A stretch of 64,000 nucleotides of DNA from assembly GCA_002914805.1 (NCBI GenBank), contig JXTB01000259.1:70762-134761 (forward strand), in the 5' to 3' direction. Source of the stretch: Parasponia andersonii. Its lineage: Eukaryota > Streptophyta > Magnoliopsida > Rosales > Cannabaceae. The notes below the pieces were generated by a model. The model was not told where the DNA came from. It worked only from the letters and a program-made list of their open reading frames with translations, and did no database searches. Shown piece after piece: positions 12,491-24,500 of the stretch (its first letter is position 1; each line of letters opens with the position of its first letter). A program made the translations under genes and the position numbers.

Positions 12491-15400
12491 TCACATATCT
12501 ACTGGACCAAATGGATCATCAGAAGACTGTGAATCACTGTAAATAGTATTATACTTCGGCGCTCCTGATTGATTTGTCTCAGGGAACTTCCAAAATGAAT
12601 CAGAGTTCTCCATAAATATGTAAAACGCCACAGCTGATGCCAAAAATAGTCCCAAGAGTAGCAAATAGATCTGCCATTCTGCATATATTGGAGAAAGGTT
12701 TAGAAAAGGCCAATTTTTAAAAACAAAAAGATTTAGAGAAAGAGAGAGAGACCTTTCCAATCTGCAGGAACATTTAGCTTAGTCACCACAGCACCCCATT
12801 CGTTAGAAGTAGTGAGAACAACCCTGCGCAGGAGAAAAAAAAAAAGAAAGGAGGCAAAAAAGTGAGTAAAGAAGGACCAAAAGCGAAAAACATTGAAAAC
12901 AATACCCACAATCTAAGTTGTAACTTTAAAAGATACTCTCCAATTGAGTCACAGTTCAAGATGTCTCCATTTTCTTTTTGGATGGTATAATAGACTCTGT
13001 TGAAGCAGTAACTGATTCGAGAACTAATGCAGTACTGAAAGCAATTAATTTTTAAGCACTTGGCAGTAAGTTGCATCTTTAAACCTAGAGGTACTAGGCA
13101 TCTTTAAACCTAGAGGTACTAGGCCCCAAAAGTGAACAAATAAAACCTATTTACGGGATGAAAGCCAAATTAGAAACTTTGAGGAAACTCCAACATGTGA
13201 ACACTAAACTTCGCAGTTCAGCTCTTTTAATATAAGAATCTTACATATATTAAGGCACTTTTCTCTAACAAACTCGAACTAGATTGAATAAGTCCTTTAT
13301 CGCAAAAGATTCTTTTTCGCTTCCTAGCATTGATCAATGAACTTTGGTAACTTAATGTGAGAATACTCAACACTTGTGTCCACTACAGATTAGCCTATCT
13401 AGTTGGTCTTACCTTTCACTAGGACAAAAGTCGAGTGTTTCAATGCATGTACCCAGGTGTAGCCTTTTACTCCAGTGGCAGATTGCCATTTTCTTTATAT
13501 CGACTACACAAATATCTCCATCTTTGCTCCCCCTACAGTTAAAATTCAGGGAAAAAGAAGAAGAAGATATTAGGCTAAATCACGCACAAAGAATATAAGA
13601 TCCCTAGACACTTGTATAATTTTCGAAGTCAATTAAGCACAGAATGTTCTGACAACAAAAGCTACAGTTGCAGTTTTCAATGCTTACAGAGCTAGATATT
13701 TCCCATCCTTGCTGACGGACATTATGGAAGAAGGCTTTTTAAGAAGATTCTTATGCCCAATTTTATTCCAAGTACTTATATCCCAAACTGAAATGACTGC
13801 TTTCTCACCTGATTAAAGGATACATACATCTTTAAACGACAAAGAATCGGGTAGAAAAGTGAACATTTATATACTAAAAGAAGGTGAAAAACCTTTTTGC
13901 ACAGTGCAAAACAGAAATGGTTTTGTGCCATCCTTAGAAAACCGACACAGTTGAATCTTTTCATCCTGCAGGAAACAAACAAGCCATAACATACCAGGAT
14001 AGGAGATAAATCAGCCTACTAACAACCAAAATTTAGTTAAATGGAACATACTGAGTTGTGTGTCAAAGTTGCCAAGGGATAACCATCTTCTGTCTTCCAT
14101 ATTCTTGCAGAACCATCAGTAGATGTTGTAACCAAGTACTCCGAGTCCAAGCTGGAGAATGAAAAGAAGGCCAAACTTAAAAGCTGAAGAATATCAATTT
14201 CTTCGTCCAAACATTTCAATCCACACAAGATTTGAAAAAATAGCATAAAACATGCATCCATTAATACTTCTTTTTCTTAAAAAAAAAAAAAAAAANAAAA
14301 AAAAAAAGGGTTTTGCTGATTCTTCGTTTAGTTAAATAAACAAGTTACAAAAAAAAAAAAAAATCATTGCCGATATCATGCTGCCATATTTTTTGTCTGA
14401 TTTAGATAAGCACATCTATTCCCATGCCACAAAATCATGATTGTCCAAGTATAGGAAATTTAAATTATCCACATTGATATCTGTTGCACACGAGCAACCT
14501 TAGACAAAATGCCAGTTTGTATAGGTGGCAGAAGATAAAAGCAAAAAAATTTCGTACCTAAAGTCCATATCAAGAACAGACTTGTGTGCCTTTGGTTCAT
14601 CTAAAATGACACGAAGGCTTGGCCACTCCAAAATTCTTAGATGCCCATCCTGTAAATTATCATATAAGGTTATATATTAGAATAAATAAGTGCAAAACAG
14701 AACATTTGAAAATAGTGCAGTGAGAGAAAGCATAAGAAAGAAACTATAGAGATTAAAGATTATTCCTCACCACGCCACCAGTGGCAAGTTTAGAACCATC
14801 AATACTAAAAGCAACACATTTCTGTGGACCAACATCTTGGAGAGGTGATAGTTTTCTTGCCAAGAGCTTCGCATTCGGTTCTCGACCATATTCAAACAGT
14901 CTGCAAATAAAAAAATAAAAAAAGAATTATTCGACAGTAAAATTCTGTACAAGGAATGGTGACAGTGAGAACACTAAATATAAGTACTGAGTCGCCAGAC
15001 TTGACTGTTATCGCTAACCAATGTTATCCAATTTCTGGAAAATGAGTTGAAACTTGGGAAAAGCTTAAGCTCACAACAAAGTATCAGATGAACAAAGCAA
15101 CAGGGGCAAAAGTTGACTCAAAAGTCAAGATAGAGTGGCAATTGTCTTTGACTTGTTTGTTCTTGTCGCAACTGTCGTGAATCAAACATAGTTTCTCCCA
15201 AGGAACAATACCAAAACTTCGAATACACAAATATTTTACGGTAGTTCATTGGGTATTAGTATGAAACCTTAAATAGTAAATGAAACTACGCATAAGATTG
15301 ATAAAACAAACAAACACTTCCTTTCTTGAATCTAAAATTAATCATTAATTTAAACAAAAAATATGGAACAATAAAACAGTAAAGTTCGATTCTTTACATA

Positions 15401-16014
15401 CCCATTTTCAGAAACTGCACCCCAAAATAAAAAACAAACAAATAAATTAAAAAAAAAAATCATAAGACCACTTTCAATTCCAACGAGAAAATTTGAGGAA
15501 ATGCAGAAATGCCCATTTAAACCAAATCAAGAATACAAGTTAAATATAGTAATATACCATACAATATTTAGAGGTAAAAGAATAACTCACTTGCAGCCAC
15601 CACTGGTTGTAGAGCACACTACATCCTCCCCACTCGGATGCACCGCTATCGATACAAAATCACCATCAATTTCTTCAACCACGTACTTAGCCTGACCCAA
15701 AACATATATACATTAACATATAATAAATAAATTGCTCAAATTTCCTAAAAGAAAATTATAAAAAAATACAAAAAAAAAAACAGAGTTCTCAATGAAAATG
15801 TTGAGAGAGAGAGAGAGAGAGAGACCAGAGGAGAGGAGGAGAGAGAAGTGGCCTTGGGATCAAAAGAGAAGATCTCGAGCATAGAAGGCGATGAACCTCC
15901 TCGGTTCCTAGACCTCCCTAAAACCACCAGGTTCTCTTTCTCGGGTCTTCGGATCCACGACCCGCAACTCACCGGACCCTTCTCCGACCCGCCGCCACTA
16001 CCGCCGGCCTCCAT
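12491..16014 (-). CDS. PHF1: SEC12-like protein PHF1 (phosphate transporter traffic facilitator 1)
   Basis: PHF1 is an ER membrane WD40 protein related to SEC12. In Arabidopsis it is needed for PHT1 phosphate transporters to leave the ER. Ten coding exons on the minus strand: 16014-15826, 15691-15591, 14900-14771, 14649-14558, 14151-14052, 13965-13893, 13808-13688, 13532-13413, 12823-12753, 12678-12491. They total 1185 nt, or 394 aa, close to the Arabidopsis protein. Residues 1-20 are Gly/Ser-rich, followed by WRRP-like and MLEIFSFDP segments. WD40-like blades include HPSGEDVVCSTT, DGSKLATGGV and TTSTDGSARIWK. One membrane segment lies at about 335-353 (IYLLLLGLFLASAVAFYIF). After it comes a luminal tail of about 40 residues ending DDPFGPVDM. 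All junction phases agree. The first and ninth donors run straight into CT repeats. SEX4 is the next gene downstream on the same strand. A GNATATNC element lies 346 bp upstream of the start. Confidence 0.95.
13073..13122. repeat. 25-bp tandem duplication in a PHF1 intron
   Basis: Two identical adjacent 25-bp copies, beginning GCATCTTTAAACC, lie in the intron between exons 8 and 9. No coding effect is expected. Confidence 0.9.
14281..14308. other. Poly-A tract with one undetermined base
   Basis: An A homopolymer of nearly 30 bases in a PHF1 intron carries the only N noticed in the window, at 14296. It marks an unresolved homopolymer length. No exon is touched. Confidence 0.95.
15804..15825. 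repeat. (GA)n microsatellite at the PHF1 exon 1 donor
   Basis: On the gene strand this is an uninterrupted CT repeat starting directly after the exon 1 donor GT, so the intron begins GTCTCTCTCT. Confidence 0.9.
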
Positions 16015-16167
16015 CAGAATTTCTCCGATTCCCGCGAAAAGAAAAAGAAAAAGGGAATTTGGTTTGTTTGTTACAATAAAAAAAATATCTGAATCGGATA
16101 AAGCGAAGCTCTTCTCAACGAATAATTTTAACTAGATTGCGAGGAAAGCTCTGCCCCATTTCCCGGT

Positions 16168-16174
16168 TTTTATA
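16168..16174 (-). promoter_or_regulatory. Candidate PHF1 TATA box
   Basis: The minus strand reads TATAAAA within TTTTATAAAAAC, about 155 bp upstream of the PHF1 start. The motif is nearly symmetrical, so direction comes from distance to the gene. Confidence 0.45.
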
Positions 16175-16359
16175 AAACGGGAAGAAAGGTACAACCGGGT
16201 ACAGCAAGCAAAATGTACGCAAGTACAAGTGCGTGAGTGACGGACTTTAACAAGGTACAACAAGGGTGCTCTGGGTGGGTCCCACTTGATAACAAGAGGG
16301 GAAAGTGGGGAAAGAAAACAATGTCAAAAAGTCAACGCCCTTGAGAGGGTTTATGTGGG

Positions 16360-16367
16360 GTATATTC
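16360..16367. promoter_or_regulatory. PHR1-binding sequence (P1BS) match
   Basis: GTATATTC fits the imperfect palindrome GNATATNC, the binding site of the phosphate-starvation regulator PHR1. It lies 346 bp upstream of PHF1 and about 700 bp upstream of UTP7. A W-box core (TTGACT on the minus strand) lies near 16330. The motif is short, so a chance match is possible, but its position beside a phosphate-starvation gene makes function plausible. Confidence 0.55.
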
Positions 16368-16472
16368 GATAGGATACAACGAAGGGTGGGCTTTATTTCC
16401 TGCTCCCCACATTCTCGTAGTCCACGTCACTCCGGCTTTACTAAACTAACCTGTCCCCATCCATTAACTATT

Positions 16473-16524
16473 TGGGCCGAAGCATTTTGGGCCCTTTTAT
16501 GGTTTCTGGGCTGGGCTTAGCCCA
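16473..16524 (+). promoter_or_regulatory. Five site II elements (TGGGCC/T)
   Basis: TGGGCC occurs at 16473-16478 and 16488-16493, TGGGCT at 16507-16512 and 16512-16517, and AGCCCA (reverse TGGGCT) at 16519-16524. Site II elements, bound by TCP factors, are typical of plant ribosome-biogenesis and dividing-cell promoters. That fits the UTP7 gene to the right. Confidence 0.7.
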
Positions 16525-16661
16525 AGAACTAAGAAACGACGCTGTTTTGTCCCGAGAAAGAAGAGACGACAGCGTTTTATCTGAGCTTGGCGAGAGTAGT
16601 ATACCCTAAGCTAAACCCCAAGTGCGTTTCTCCTCCGCCTTCTCTGAACCCCAAAACCCCG

Positions 16662-16667
<6 letters not shown>

Positions 16668-16699
<32 letters not shown>
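16668..16699. repeat. (CT)n microsatellite in UTP7 leader region
   Basis: About 16 CT units lie upstream of the presumed 5' UTR donor. CT/GA tracts are common in plant core promoters and leaders. Confidence 0.85.
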
Positions 16700-16704
<5 letters not shown>

Positions 16705-16770
16705 GTCGTATCTTGGTGTACGACATCAGCTTCGAATCGGAAAGGTATGCCTTCGATTTTTCTTTAAGCG

Positions 16771-16779
16771 AAACCCTAA
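16771..16779 (+). promoter_or_regulatory. Telo box
   Basis: AAACCCTAA lies about 300 bp upstream of the UTP7 start, just after the likely 5' UTR donor. Telo boxes together with site II motifs are known from plant ribosomal-protein and rRNA-processing genes. Confidence 0.6.
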
Positions 16780-17074
16780 TCCCAACCCAATAGAGTAATA
16801 TAGCTCACACATTTGATTCTTATTGTAAGTAAGAGCTTTGGTTTTTTCTATTTCTTATCATATATGTATGTATATATGTTACTTTTATTGCTTCTTACTG
16901 TTAGCTTTTTGGATTACTTCTTTGCTCTTTTATGTACAAATATATTATAACATATTTGTATGTTTTAGAACCAGCTGCTACTGGTTGAATTACCGTTGAA
17001 TTTGATTTGCATTAACCATCAAGGCTTCTGGGCATTCTGCAGTTTTAATATAAAAACATTTTGTGGCAAGCAAT

Positions 17075-20000
17075 ATGGGCGTGGAAGAAGAAAATGGAAC
17101 TCTTGCAAAGATTGTGCCTTCTGCTGAACAGGTGCTTTAAAGTGGTCTCCCCCCCCTCTTCTAATATACGAAATGTCAACTTATAACTTAATGGATGTTA
17201 TGTATAGGACTTGTAAAACATTTGTCTTGTAGTTGTTTTCAGAAAATCATATATTCTTCCGTATGCCATTAGTTGTGGATGCTGAAATTTTGTTAAAATG
17301 GGAGATTTATGATTGTTAGCTTTTAGCTTTTTCTTATCCCCACCACAATCACAATCTCAAATACCCAAAAATGGTTTGTTAAACCTCGATATAAGATTTT
17401 TGAGTTTGGTGATTGGACTATAATATATATATATATATATATTGTGGGAATTATTGGACTATAATTTGTATTAAACCCATTGATCGAACCTTCAATAGAG
17501 GCATTATCTTCTTGCCCTTTTAGTTCAGCTTCATAGGCCTTTTAACTGTGTTATTTGCTAGGATCCTGAAGAGCTGGTTGGCTTAGGCTCTGTGTTTCTG
17601 GTCATTCAAGCCATGTTTTTCTATCTGAATACTTATATATGAACTTCTTTTAGTTTGCAAGATTGGTTACCTGAAATTCTAAGCCGAGAGCTCTAAGATT
17701 GTGTTATTGGATTTTGTAAATATTTTACTCAGTATCCCGTTTTGTTCCAATATCTTTTAGTGATTGAGAAATTGTCTTTGAATTGCAGCAGTTCTCTGAC
17801 GAGTTAGACATAAAAATAAAGAAGTATCTTAGAGGTGAAGGTGCTGATTTGGAGGTACAGTTATGGGATTTTTTGAGTAGTCATGATGATGATGTCAGTG
17901 CATGGCTGCTGACTCACCATATTGTTAATCTCCATTTTTGCAGGCCTTGCGAGATAAAAAGCTGAAGGGCCAACTTGCAGTTAGAGAAGACTTGTATGGC
18001 AAATCTGCAAAAGCTGCTGCCAAGGCTGAGAAGGTGATTTTTTTTTTGTGTTTTTTAATTAGTCACCAAAGAGAAGGCTCTGTTCTGCGGGGCTATAGTT
18101 CATTACAACAATTAAACACCAAAGTGAAGAAAATTAAAACTCCCCAAGTATCCATTTTAATTTTTTGAGTGTCTTTTGATTATATTAACAGTGGCTCATG
18201 CCAACTGAGGGAGGCTACTTAGAGGCTGAAGGAGTAGAGAAAACATGGAGGATCAAACAGGAAACAATTGCACGCGAAGTTGATATCTTGAGTTCAAGGA
18301 ATCAATATGATATTATTTTGCCAGGTCAATAACTGATCATTGCTTTCCAACAATTTCAGTCCGCTTACTTTTTGCTTGACTAACTATTTTACCTGAGACA
18401 TATGTGATTAAACCATTCCAGTTTCTGCAGATATATGTACCTGCTTTCTTAACAGTCAAAAAGTAATTCCATTTCTTTTTCATTCTCCCTGCCCAAGTGT
18501 TTGCCGAATTTTGTGTGTACAGACTCTGAACTATTGCTTCGGAAATTATTCTTGGGAGATCTTAAATAACCAACAAGAAGTAAATAGTTGAAAATTTCCT
18601 GTTTGTCCAAAAATCATTATTGAAGAAGCTTTTAAGACTATTTGGTAGATAGATTTTGGTGGAAAGGGAGAGATGACGGGAATTTAAACCGAATTAGAAT
18701 TTTTTCTGATGCTGATTAAATTAAAGATAGGTTGGTGTAGGAATTGGATCTTTGAATCTTGTTCTCTCCAAATCCGGTGAGCATTAAGTTACAGACTGCC
18801 TTTTTATTACTAATTTTGCTTGCTCTTTAACTGTCTTGTCAAAAATTCCTATGACCTGTAAAGAAAAATGAAAAACAAGAGAGAGGAAAAATTTAGTTAC
18901 TGTAAGAAAAATTCCATGGAGAATATCCCACAGATTCTGACTTTTAAATCTTGTCTGCAGATCTTGGTCCATATACACTTGATTTTACCTCAAGCGGTCG
19001 TTATATGACTGTTGGTGGAAGGAAGGGCCACCTGGCCATTGTGGACATGAAGAATATGAATCTAATTAAGGAGTTGCAGGTATGTAATGGTACGTCAAGA
19101 TTTCCTTAAGGAAATTTGATCTGGTTGCCCTGTATGAATGTGGAATAACTAATATACTCATTGCACCTTTTTTTCTCCCCCAATTATAAAAAGTTCTAAG
19201 CACGATGGAACTGTTATGTTACCTGAATTTTGCAAAGTTATTTTGTAAGTTGATCTAATGAAACATTTCTTGAGTGCATGAAATAAAAATTTGTGTTGTT
19301 TTGATTTATCACAACATTGACACGAGAACTGTTCTGATTAATATTGGAATTGACATATGCTATCTGATGCTAGGAAGTTGGTTTATAGGGTCAACAGAAC
19401 GCAAAATTTGTAGTTTCTTTAATAGAAGAAAACTTTACTGTTTTAAGCATGTTAAGTTGGTCCTTTCCAGCACTTGTCATATCTCCTGGGACCTAAATAT
19501 TATGCAGCGGGTTACAATACCTTGGATCGCAACAAGGCCATTTGTAAAAGACAGCTGTTTTTTCTTTTCATAAGATGAGAAAAAGGTTCAGGTTCAGGTT
19601 CAGGGACCTTTTGTCCTTCTGTGTTTGTTGTTTACTTGGAGTAAAGTGCTTTCCAACAATTGAAAAACCTTGCCCTTGTATCTCTATTTTCGTTCGTTGG
19701 GATGCTTGTATTATGGAAGCTTTAGATTTTGATCGTACAGATGCACTAAATTGCTTAGTGTTATTCAGGTTAGGGAAACAGTACGTGATGTGGTGTTCTT
19801 GCACAACGAATTGTTCTTTGCAGCTGCCCAGAAAAAGTAAGGAACTCTTGGCTTCATATAATTTTATGTTATCTCTCTGCTTGGTCATTATGTATTTGAA
19901 TACAGATATTCTTCTTCACGGGTAACACATGTATGTTCTGATATTAATATAAACTGATCAAGTGATTAATGCTAATACTATGATTAAGAATATCAAAATG

Positions 20001-21539
20001 GATTCACTTTCCTATCCCTATTTTTTCCTGTTTTCTATTTCTGAACTGATAGAAGTGCCGGATTTTGCTAAAGCTAATTAGTTTATTTGAAGTGATGGGA
20101 ACTTTTTGTCCTTAAAGTTCTTATTTAATTTGTGTTATTCCATGGGAGTGAGCTTTGTTTGTTTCTTATTCAACTTTTCCAGTTTTCTTTACATTTCCAG
20201 GAAACAGGAAACCTTTTGGAGTAAATGAAGCTTCTGTAATTTATCTCATGTTTCTAGGTTTCATGAGACTGATTAAAGATACTTTAAAAGTTACGTACCT
20301 TTATTTGGATATTTTAGTTAATAATGTGAAATAATCGACAGGTATCCATACATTTATAGTCGTGATGGCACAGAACTTCACTGCTTAAAGGTTAGTATTA
20401 TCCGGACTTTTGTACAACTCAAGGGTGCTCCCTCCGTTGTCTGTTATCTTTATTTGTTATTTAAAATGCAGCATCACTGCAACTAAGTCATAACTTATGT
20501 GTTATAGGAACATGGCGCAGTTTTAAGGCTTCAATTTTTGAAGAACCACTTCCTCTTGGCATCAGTGAACAAATTTGGGCAACTTCATTATCAGGATGTT
20601 ACTATGGGTGAGATGGTGGGTAATTATAGGACTGGCTTGGGCCGAACTGATGTGATGCAGGTGAATCCCTTCAATGGTGTTCTTGCTTTGGGTCATTCAG
20701 GTGGTACAGTTAGCATGTGGAAGCCTACAAGTTCGGCTCCTCTTCTCAAGATCTTGTGTCACCATGGGCCAGTCTCAGCATTGGCATTCCACCGCAATGG
20801 CCATGTCATGGCCACAGCGGGAAAAGAGAAGAAAGTTAAACTTTGGGACTTGAGGAAACTCGATAGAGAGCTCCAAGAATTACCTTGCCATGCAAAGACC
20901 TTAGATTTCAGTCAGAAAGGTTTGCTTGCTTGTGGTAGTGGATCTCGTGTACAGATTCTGGGTGATTTCTCTGGAACTCAAAACTATAGCAGATACATGA
21001 ACCATTCTATAGTGAAAGGCTATCAGATAGGAAAATTGTTGTTTAGGCCGTATGAAGATGTTTTAGGCATAGGACACTCAATGGGCTGGTCTAGTATTCT
21101 CATTCCAGGTTCTGGGGAACCCAACTTCGATTCTTGGGTGGCAAACCCATTCGAAACATCTAAACAGAGGAGAGAGAAGGAAGTAAGATCTCTTCTTGAC
21201 AAGCTCCCTCCCGAGACAATCATGTTGGATCCCACAAAGATTGGTACAGTTCGGCCAGCGAAGAAGAAAGAAAAACCAACAAAACATGAGAGAGAGACCG
21301 AGATGGAGGCTGCTGTTGAAGCTGCCAAGGACACCGAGTTCAAGAAGAAAACAAAGGGAAGGAATAAGCCAAGTAAGAAGGTGAAGAAGAGACAGGAGAT
21401 AATTGCCAAAGCTAGGAAGCCGTTCTTAGAGCAACATATGAAGGAAGAAGAGCAGTTGAGTAGAAAGAAGCAGAGAATAAGTGAAGTTGAGCTACCAGTT
21501 TCTTTACAGCGGTTTGCTCGAAAGAATGCATCAACTTAA
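17075..21539 (+). CDS. UTP7: U3 snoRNP WD40 protein UTP7 / WDR46 (BING4)
   Basis: UTP7/WDR46 is a nucleolar scaffold of the small-subunit processome, needed for early 18S rRNA processing. Eight coding exons: 17075-17131, 17789-17854, 17944-18033, 18192-18324, 18961-19079, 19769-19836, 20342-20390 and 20508-21539. They sum to 1614 nt, or 537 aa, normal for the family. The N-terminal part (about 1-135) is helical and charged, with SAKAAAKAEKWLMPTEGGYL. WD40 blades follow, for example LGPYTLDFTSSGRYMTVGG and HRNGHVMATAGKEKKVKLWD. A BING4 C-terminal domain covers about PYEDVLGIGHSMGWSSILIP to NPFETSKQRREKEVRSLLDK. The tail is Lys-rich, as in nucleolar proteins. Exon 2 has a CAGCAG double acceptor, allowing one Gln more or less. 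The start is the first ATG after the presumed leader intron. Confidence 0.95.
17419..17441. repeat. (AT)n microsatellite in UTP7 intron
   Basis: A run of about eleven AT units lies in the first coding intron of UTP7. Confidence 0.85.
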
Positions 21540-24500
21540 CCGCAAATTCAGTCCCTGAACAAATTAGTGGTTCTTCACCATCTTCACTAGTTTTATGAGT
21601 TTCAGTTTTCCTCATTTTTGTGTTTTTTTGAGGTAAAAATGTATTCTAAAGTTTTGTTTCCTTGTCTAACAGCAAAGAGTATGAACGAGAAAGTAATTTT
21701 TTATTTTTTCTCTTGTTCTCCCGCGTTGAGGCTTCCATCTTCTCATTTTTATGCTTTGTAGGTTTCTGGGTCCTAATTCTTATATCATTTCGGCTATATT
21801 TACGAGTATGAAACCGAATCAATTGAACCCACTCGAACGAGCACATTTAAAATGATGAACCTTTGTTTGCTAAGGCACCAACATGATAGGATTTGGACTT
21901 GGGTAGAGCAATTTGGGCAAGAATGACCTTTTATTTACTATTTTATGTTTTTTCTATGGGATATTCCAAATTAGTTACATTTTTACCCTTAATTAGAATG
22001 ACCAGAAATGACAAATATATCCATTATTGTTATATTTTTCATCTTTTCCTCAGGTAATTGCCACAACTTCTTCTGGGTATACATTAAGTATAATTGCACG
22101 AATATGTGGAAGTTTGGGGTTTTATAAGTATATATCGTTTTCCTTTACTGCAGATTAATTATTTTCCTTTACTTCGCAGTCTAAACAAAAATAAAAGTAA
22201 ATCTAAATAGATGCAATTTTCTTTTTCAAGACAAACGTATAGAATTTTTCATTAAAAAAATTGAGAGAAAATGTCACCATAATATATATATATATATTTA
22301 TTTATTTATATATAGGATAAAGGAGATTCTTTAAAAATATATAAAAGAAAATACAACATGCAATGAAAAAAAAAGAATTATTATTTACATGCATATATAT
22401 AATAAAACCTATATATATATATATATCACATTTATATATCATATTAGAAATAGGAAGCATACTTGGACTTAGTGGTGTCTAATACTTCTAATCTGTATAT
22501 CATATTTATTTTAATATATGTAAAGAGGAATTACGAGAAATAATATATGAAAACCAAGAAAAAATGAGGCAAAAATAACACGATATAGGTAATTATACAA
22601 AAAATAATAATAACATCAAAATTTTTTTAACAATACAAAATTTGCTAAAAAATAATAAAACTTGATTTAGCAATAGCTTAGGCCACATGTTTGTTGTTTT
22701 CATTATTAGTACAACTGAATAATGAATGTACAAAGTAAGAAAAGGGTATTTTTGGAATATAAGGAATGTACAAAGAAGAAATAAAGCAATAAAACAATCT
22801 TTTGTGATGTAAAAGGAAAATGAGTGTACATAATTGTTGATGAATTTATAACTTTTTTTCTATAACTATTCACAAAAATTGTAACTTTAATAACCTTTAG
22901 TTATTATAAAGAATAATGCTATACATTTATAAGTGATGAATAGTATTCAACTTATTTATAGAAAATTCATCATTTGAATTGTGATAATTTATTTGTAACA
23001 TTAATTGTGATAATTCATTTATAATGTCAGACGATATTAAAAAAAATAGCGAACAAAATAGAATCTCTAACAATATCCTATTATAAATAAGATGATTAAT
23101 TGTCGCGCGAGGTCACAATTTTTGTTGAGTAGTCCTTAAACAATCATCTTCAAAGTGGTCCTTCCAATGTCGTTTAAGCCTAAGAAACTCCTAAATATGC
23201 CATTTCTCGGGACTACGTGGCTTCTTTATAGGCCTTGTCACCTAATAATCTCTCATACTTGCTGGGCAGTCTTAGCCATGTTATTTTAGGTCTTTTTTGC
23301 ATGTAGGTATGTTAATATGCGAAGCGGGACTAGTGTTCTAATTCTCACCCCGTCCTCGTCATCGTCATTATATTTACATCACATTTCTACACTTTTAACC
23401 ATTTGTTTAGTGTTGAATCAGTTTCACTAAATCTCATTCAAGGTACCAATTTTTTGTCATGTTCGTTTACTCAACAATCATTGAATTTGAACCTTCCTTT
23501 TCCAGCTAATTGTATTGGTTTTTTAAAATAAATCTCTAGTCCTTCATCTTGAAATCATTTTTTTTATTTTTTAATAATTCTACTTTCTAAAAACTTTCAT
23601 CTCAAAATTATTATTATTTATTTTTAATAATTCTACTTTCTAATGCAAGTTTTTTTTTATATTAAAAAAGAAAGCTCAGGGCATTCATAATTCTACACGC
23701 ATATCTTAACTAGGTCAAGATCCACATGCAAAATACGAAGTCTAAAATGAAAAAACAAACAAGCCATGCAATTCTAATCAAAAGAGAGGGATAAATAGAG
23801 TCATGCCTAGACATTTCTATTGGAAAGAGCCTCCATAAATGGCTCGTTAAACTTTGAAGGGCAAAACCCGTTGGAAAAATACTCTGACCAAAAAATAGGC
23901 TAAAATATATTATAATACAAATCCAAACAAAACCTATAGTAAGACTATTAGACATATCATTACCCAAAAGATTGCTACAAAAGTAAGGAATTGTGTGCCA
24001 TCATGTAGGCGCAAGATAGGTAATATAGAAAAAGTTTCTATAACAAAATTTCCTACTTTATAAATGTGGGATCTTAGAGTTTGTATATTTGATAGATAAT
24101 AAAGACACACCTGAACTAGCAAGCTTAAAATTGCCAAGGGACCTTAAGAGTACAAACTAAAAAAAGATGAATGACATTAGGTAAATCGCTTTACAACCAA
24201 ATCAAATGTCACCATTTTCCCGACCATTATTCCAAAAATAATTTTCTACAACTCTACTTTAAAATATTAAAAAACATCTAGGGGCACTGGAAACCAACCT
24301 TTGAAGAAACCACAACATGTTTTGAGAACATCACTAGAATCTAAAGGACTAAGTGAATCCTAAGTTACTCAATCTGTCATTTTAATCCATCCTAGGAGGT
24401 AAAGGTACCAATGACAAATACAAAATTTCATATGTTAAAATACATAAATATAAATGGATGACACATGATTTAGGTCCTAGCAAGCTCTTCACTTTTACTA

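Larger units (their letters stand above)
16015..17074. promoter_or_regulatory. Divergent PHF1 / UTP7 upstream region
   Basis: The two start codons face away from each other across 1060 bp. From the PHF1 side come its 5' UTR, a TATA-like box (16168-16174) and a PHR1-type site (16360-16367). Next is a dense run of site II motifs (16473-16524), a (CT)n tract (about 16668-16699) in the presumed UTP7 leader, and a telo box (16771-16779). A 5' UTR intron for UTP7 is likely, with donor AAAG/GTATGC at 16744/16745 and acceptor TGCAG ending at 17042. Confidence 0.7.

Noticed and set aside
12499-12684. A second open frame opposite in phase to the PHF1 last exon
   Set aside because: The other frame carries the membrane segment and family C-terminus and fits the splice phase, so this one is a shadow.
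19568-19925. Open frames of 106 and 116 codons overlapping on opposite strands in UTP7
   Set aside because: They span an intron and exon 6 (19769-19836) of UTP7, which is placed by phase and family sequence.
21023-21409. A 128-codon open frame antisense to UTP7
   Set aside because: It lies wholly inside the last coding exon of UTP7 and its composition mirrors the Lys/Arg-rich sense frame. No independent support.
23710-24137. Minus-strand open frames of 85 and 67 codons, possibly a LINE fragment
   Set aside because: No reverse-transcriptase, endonuclease or zinc-knuckle motif could be read in any frame.
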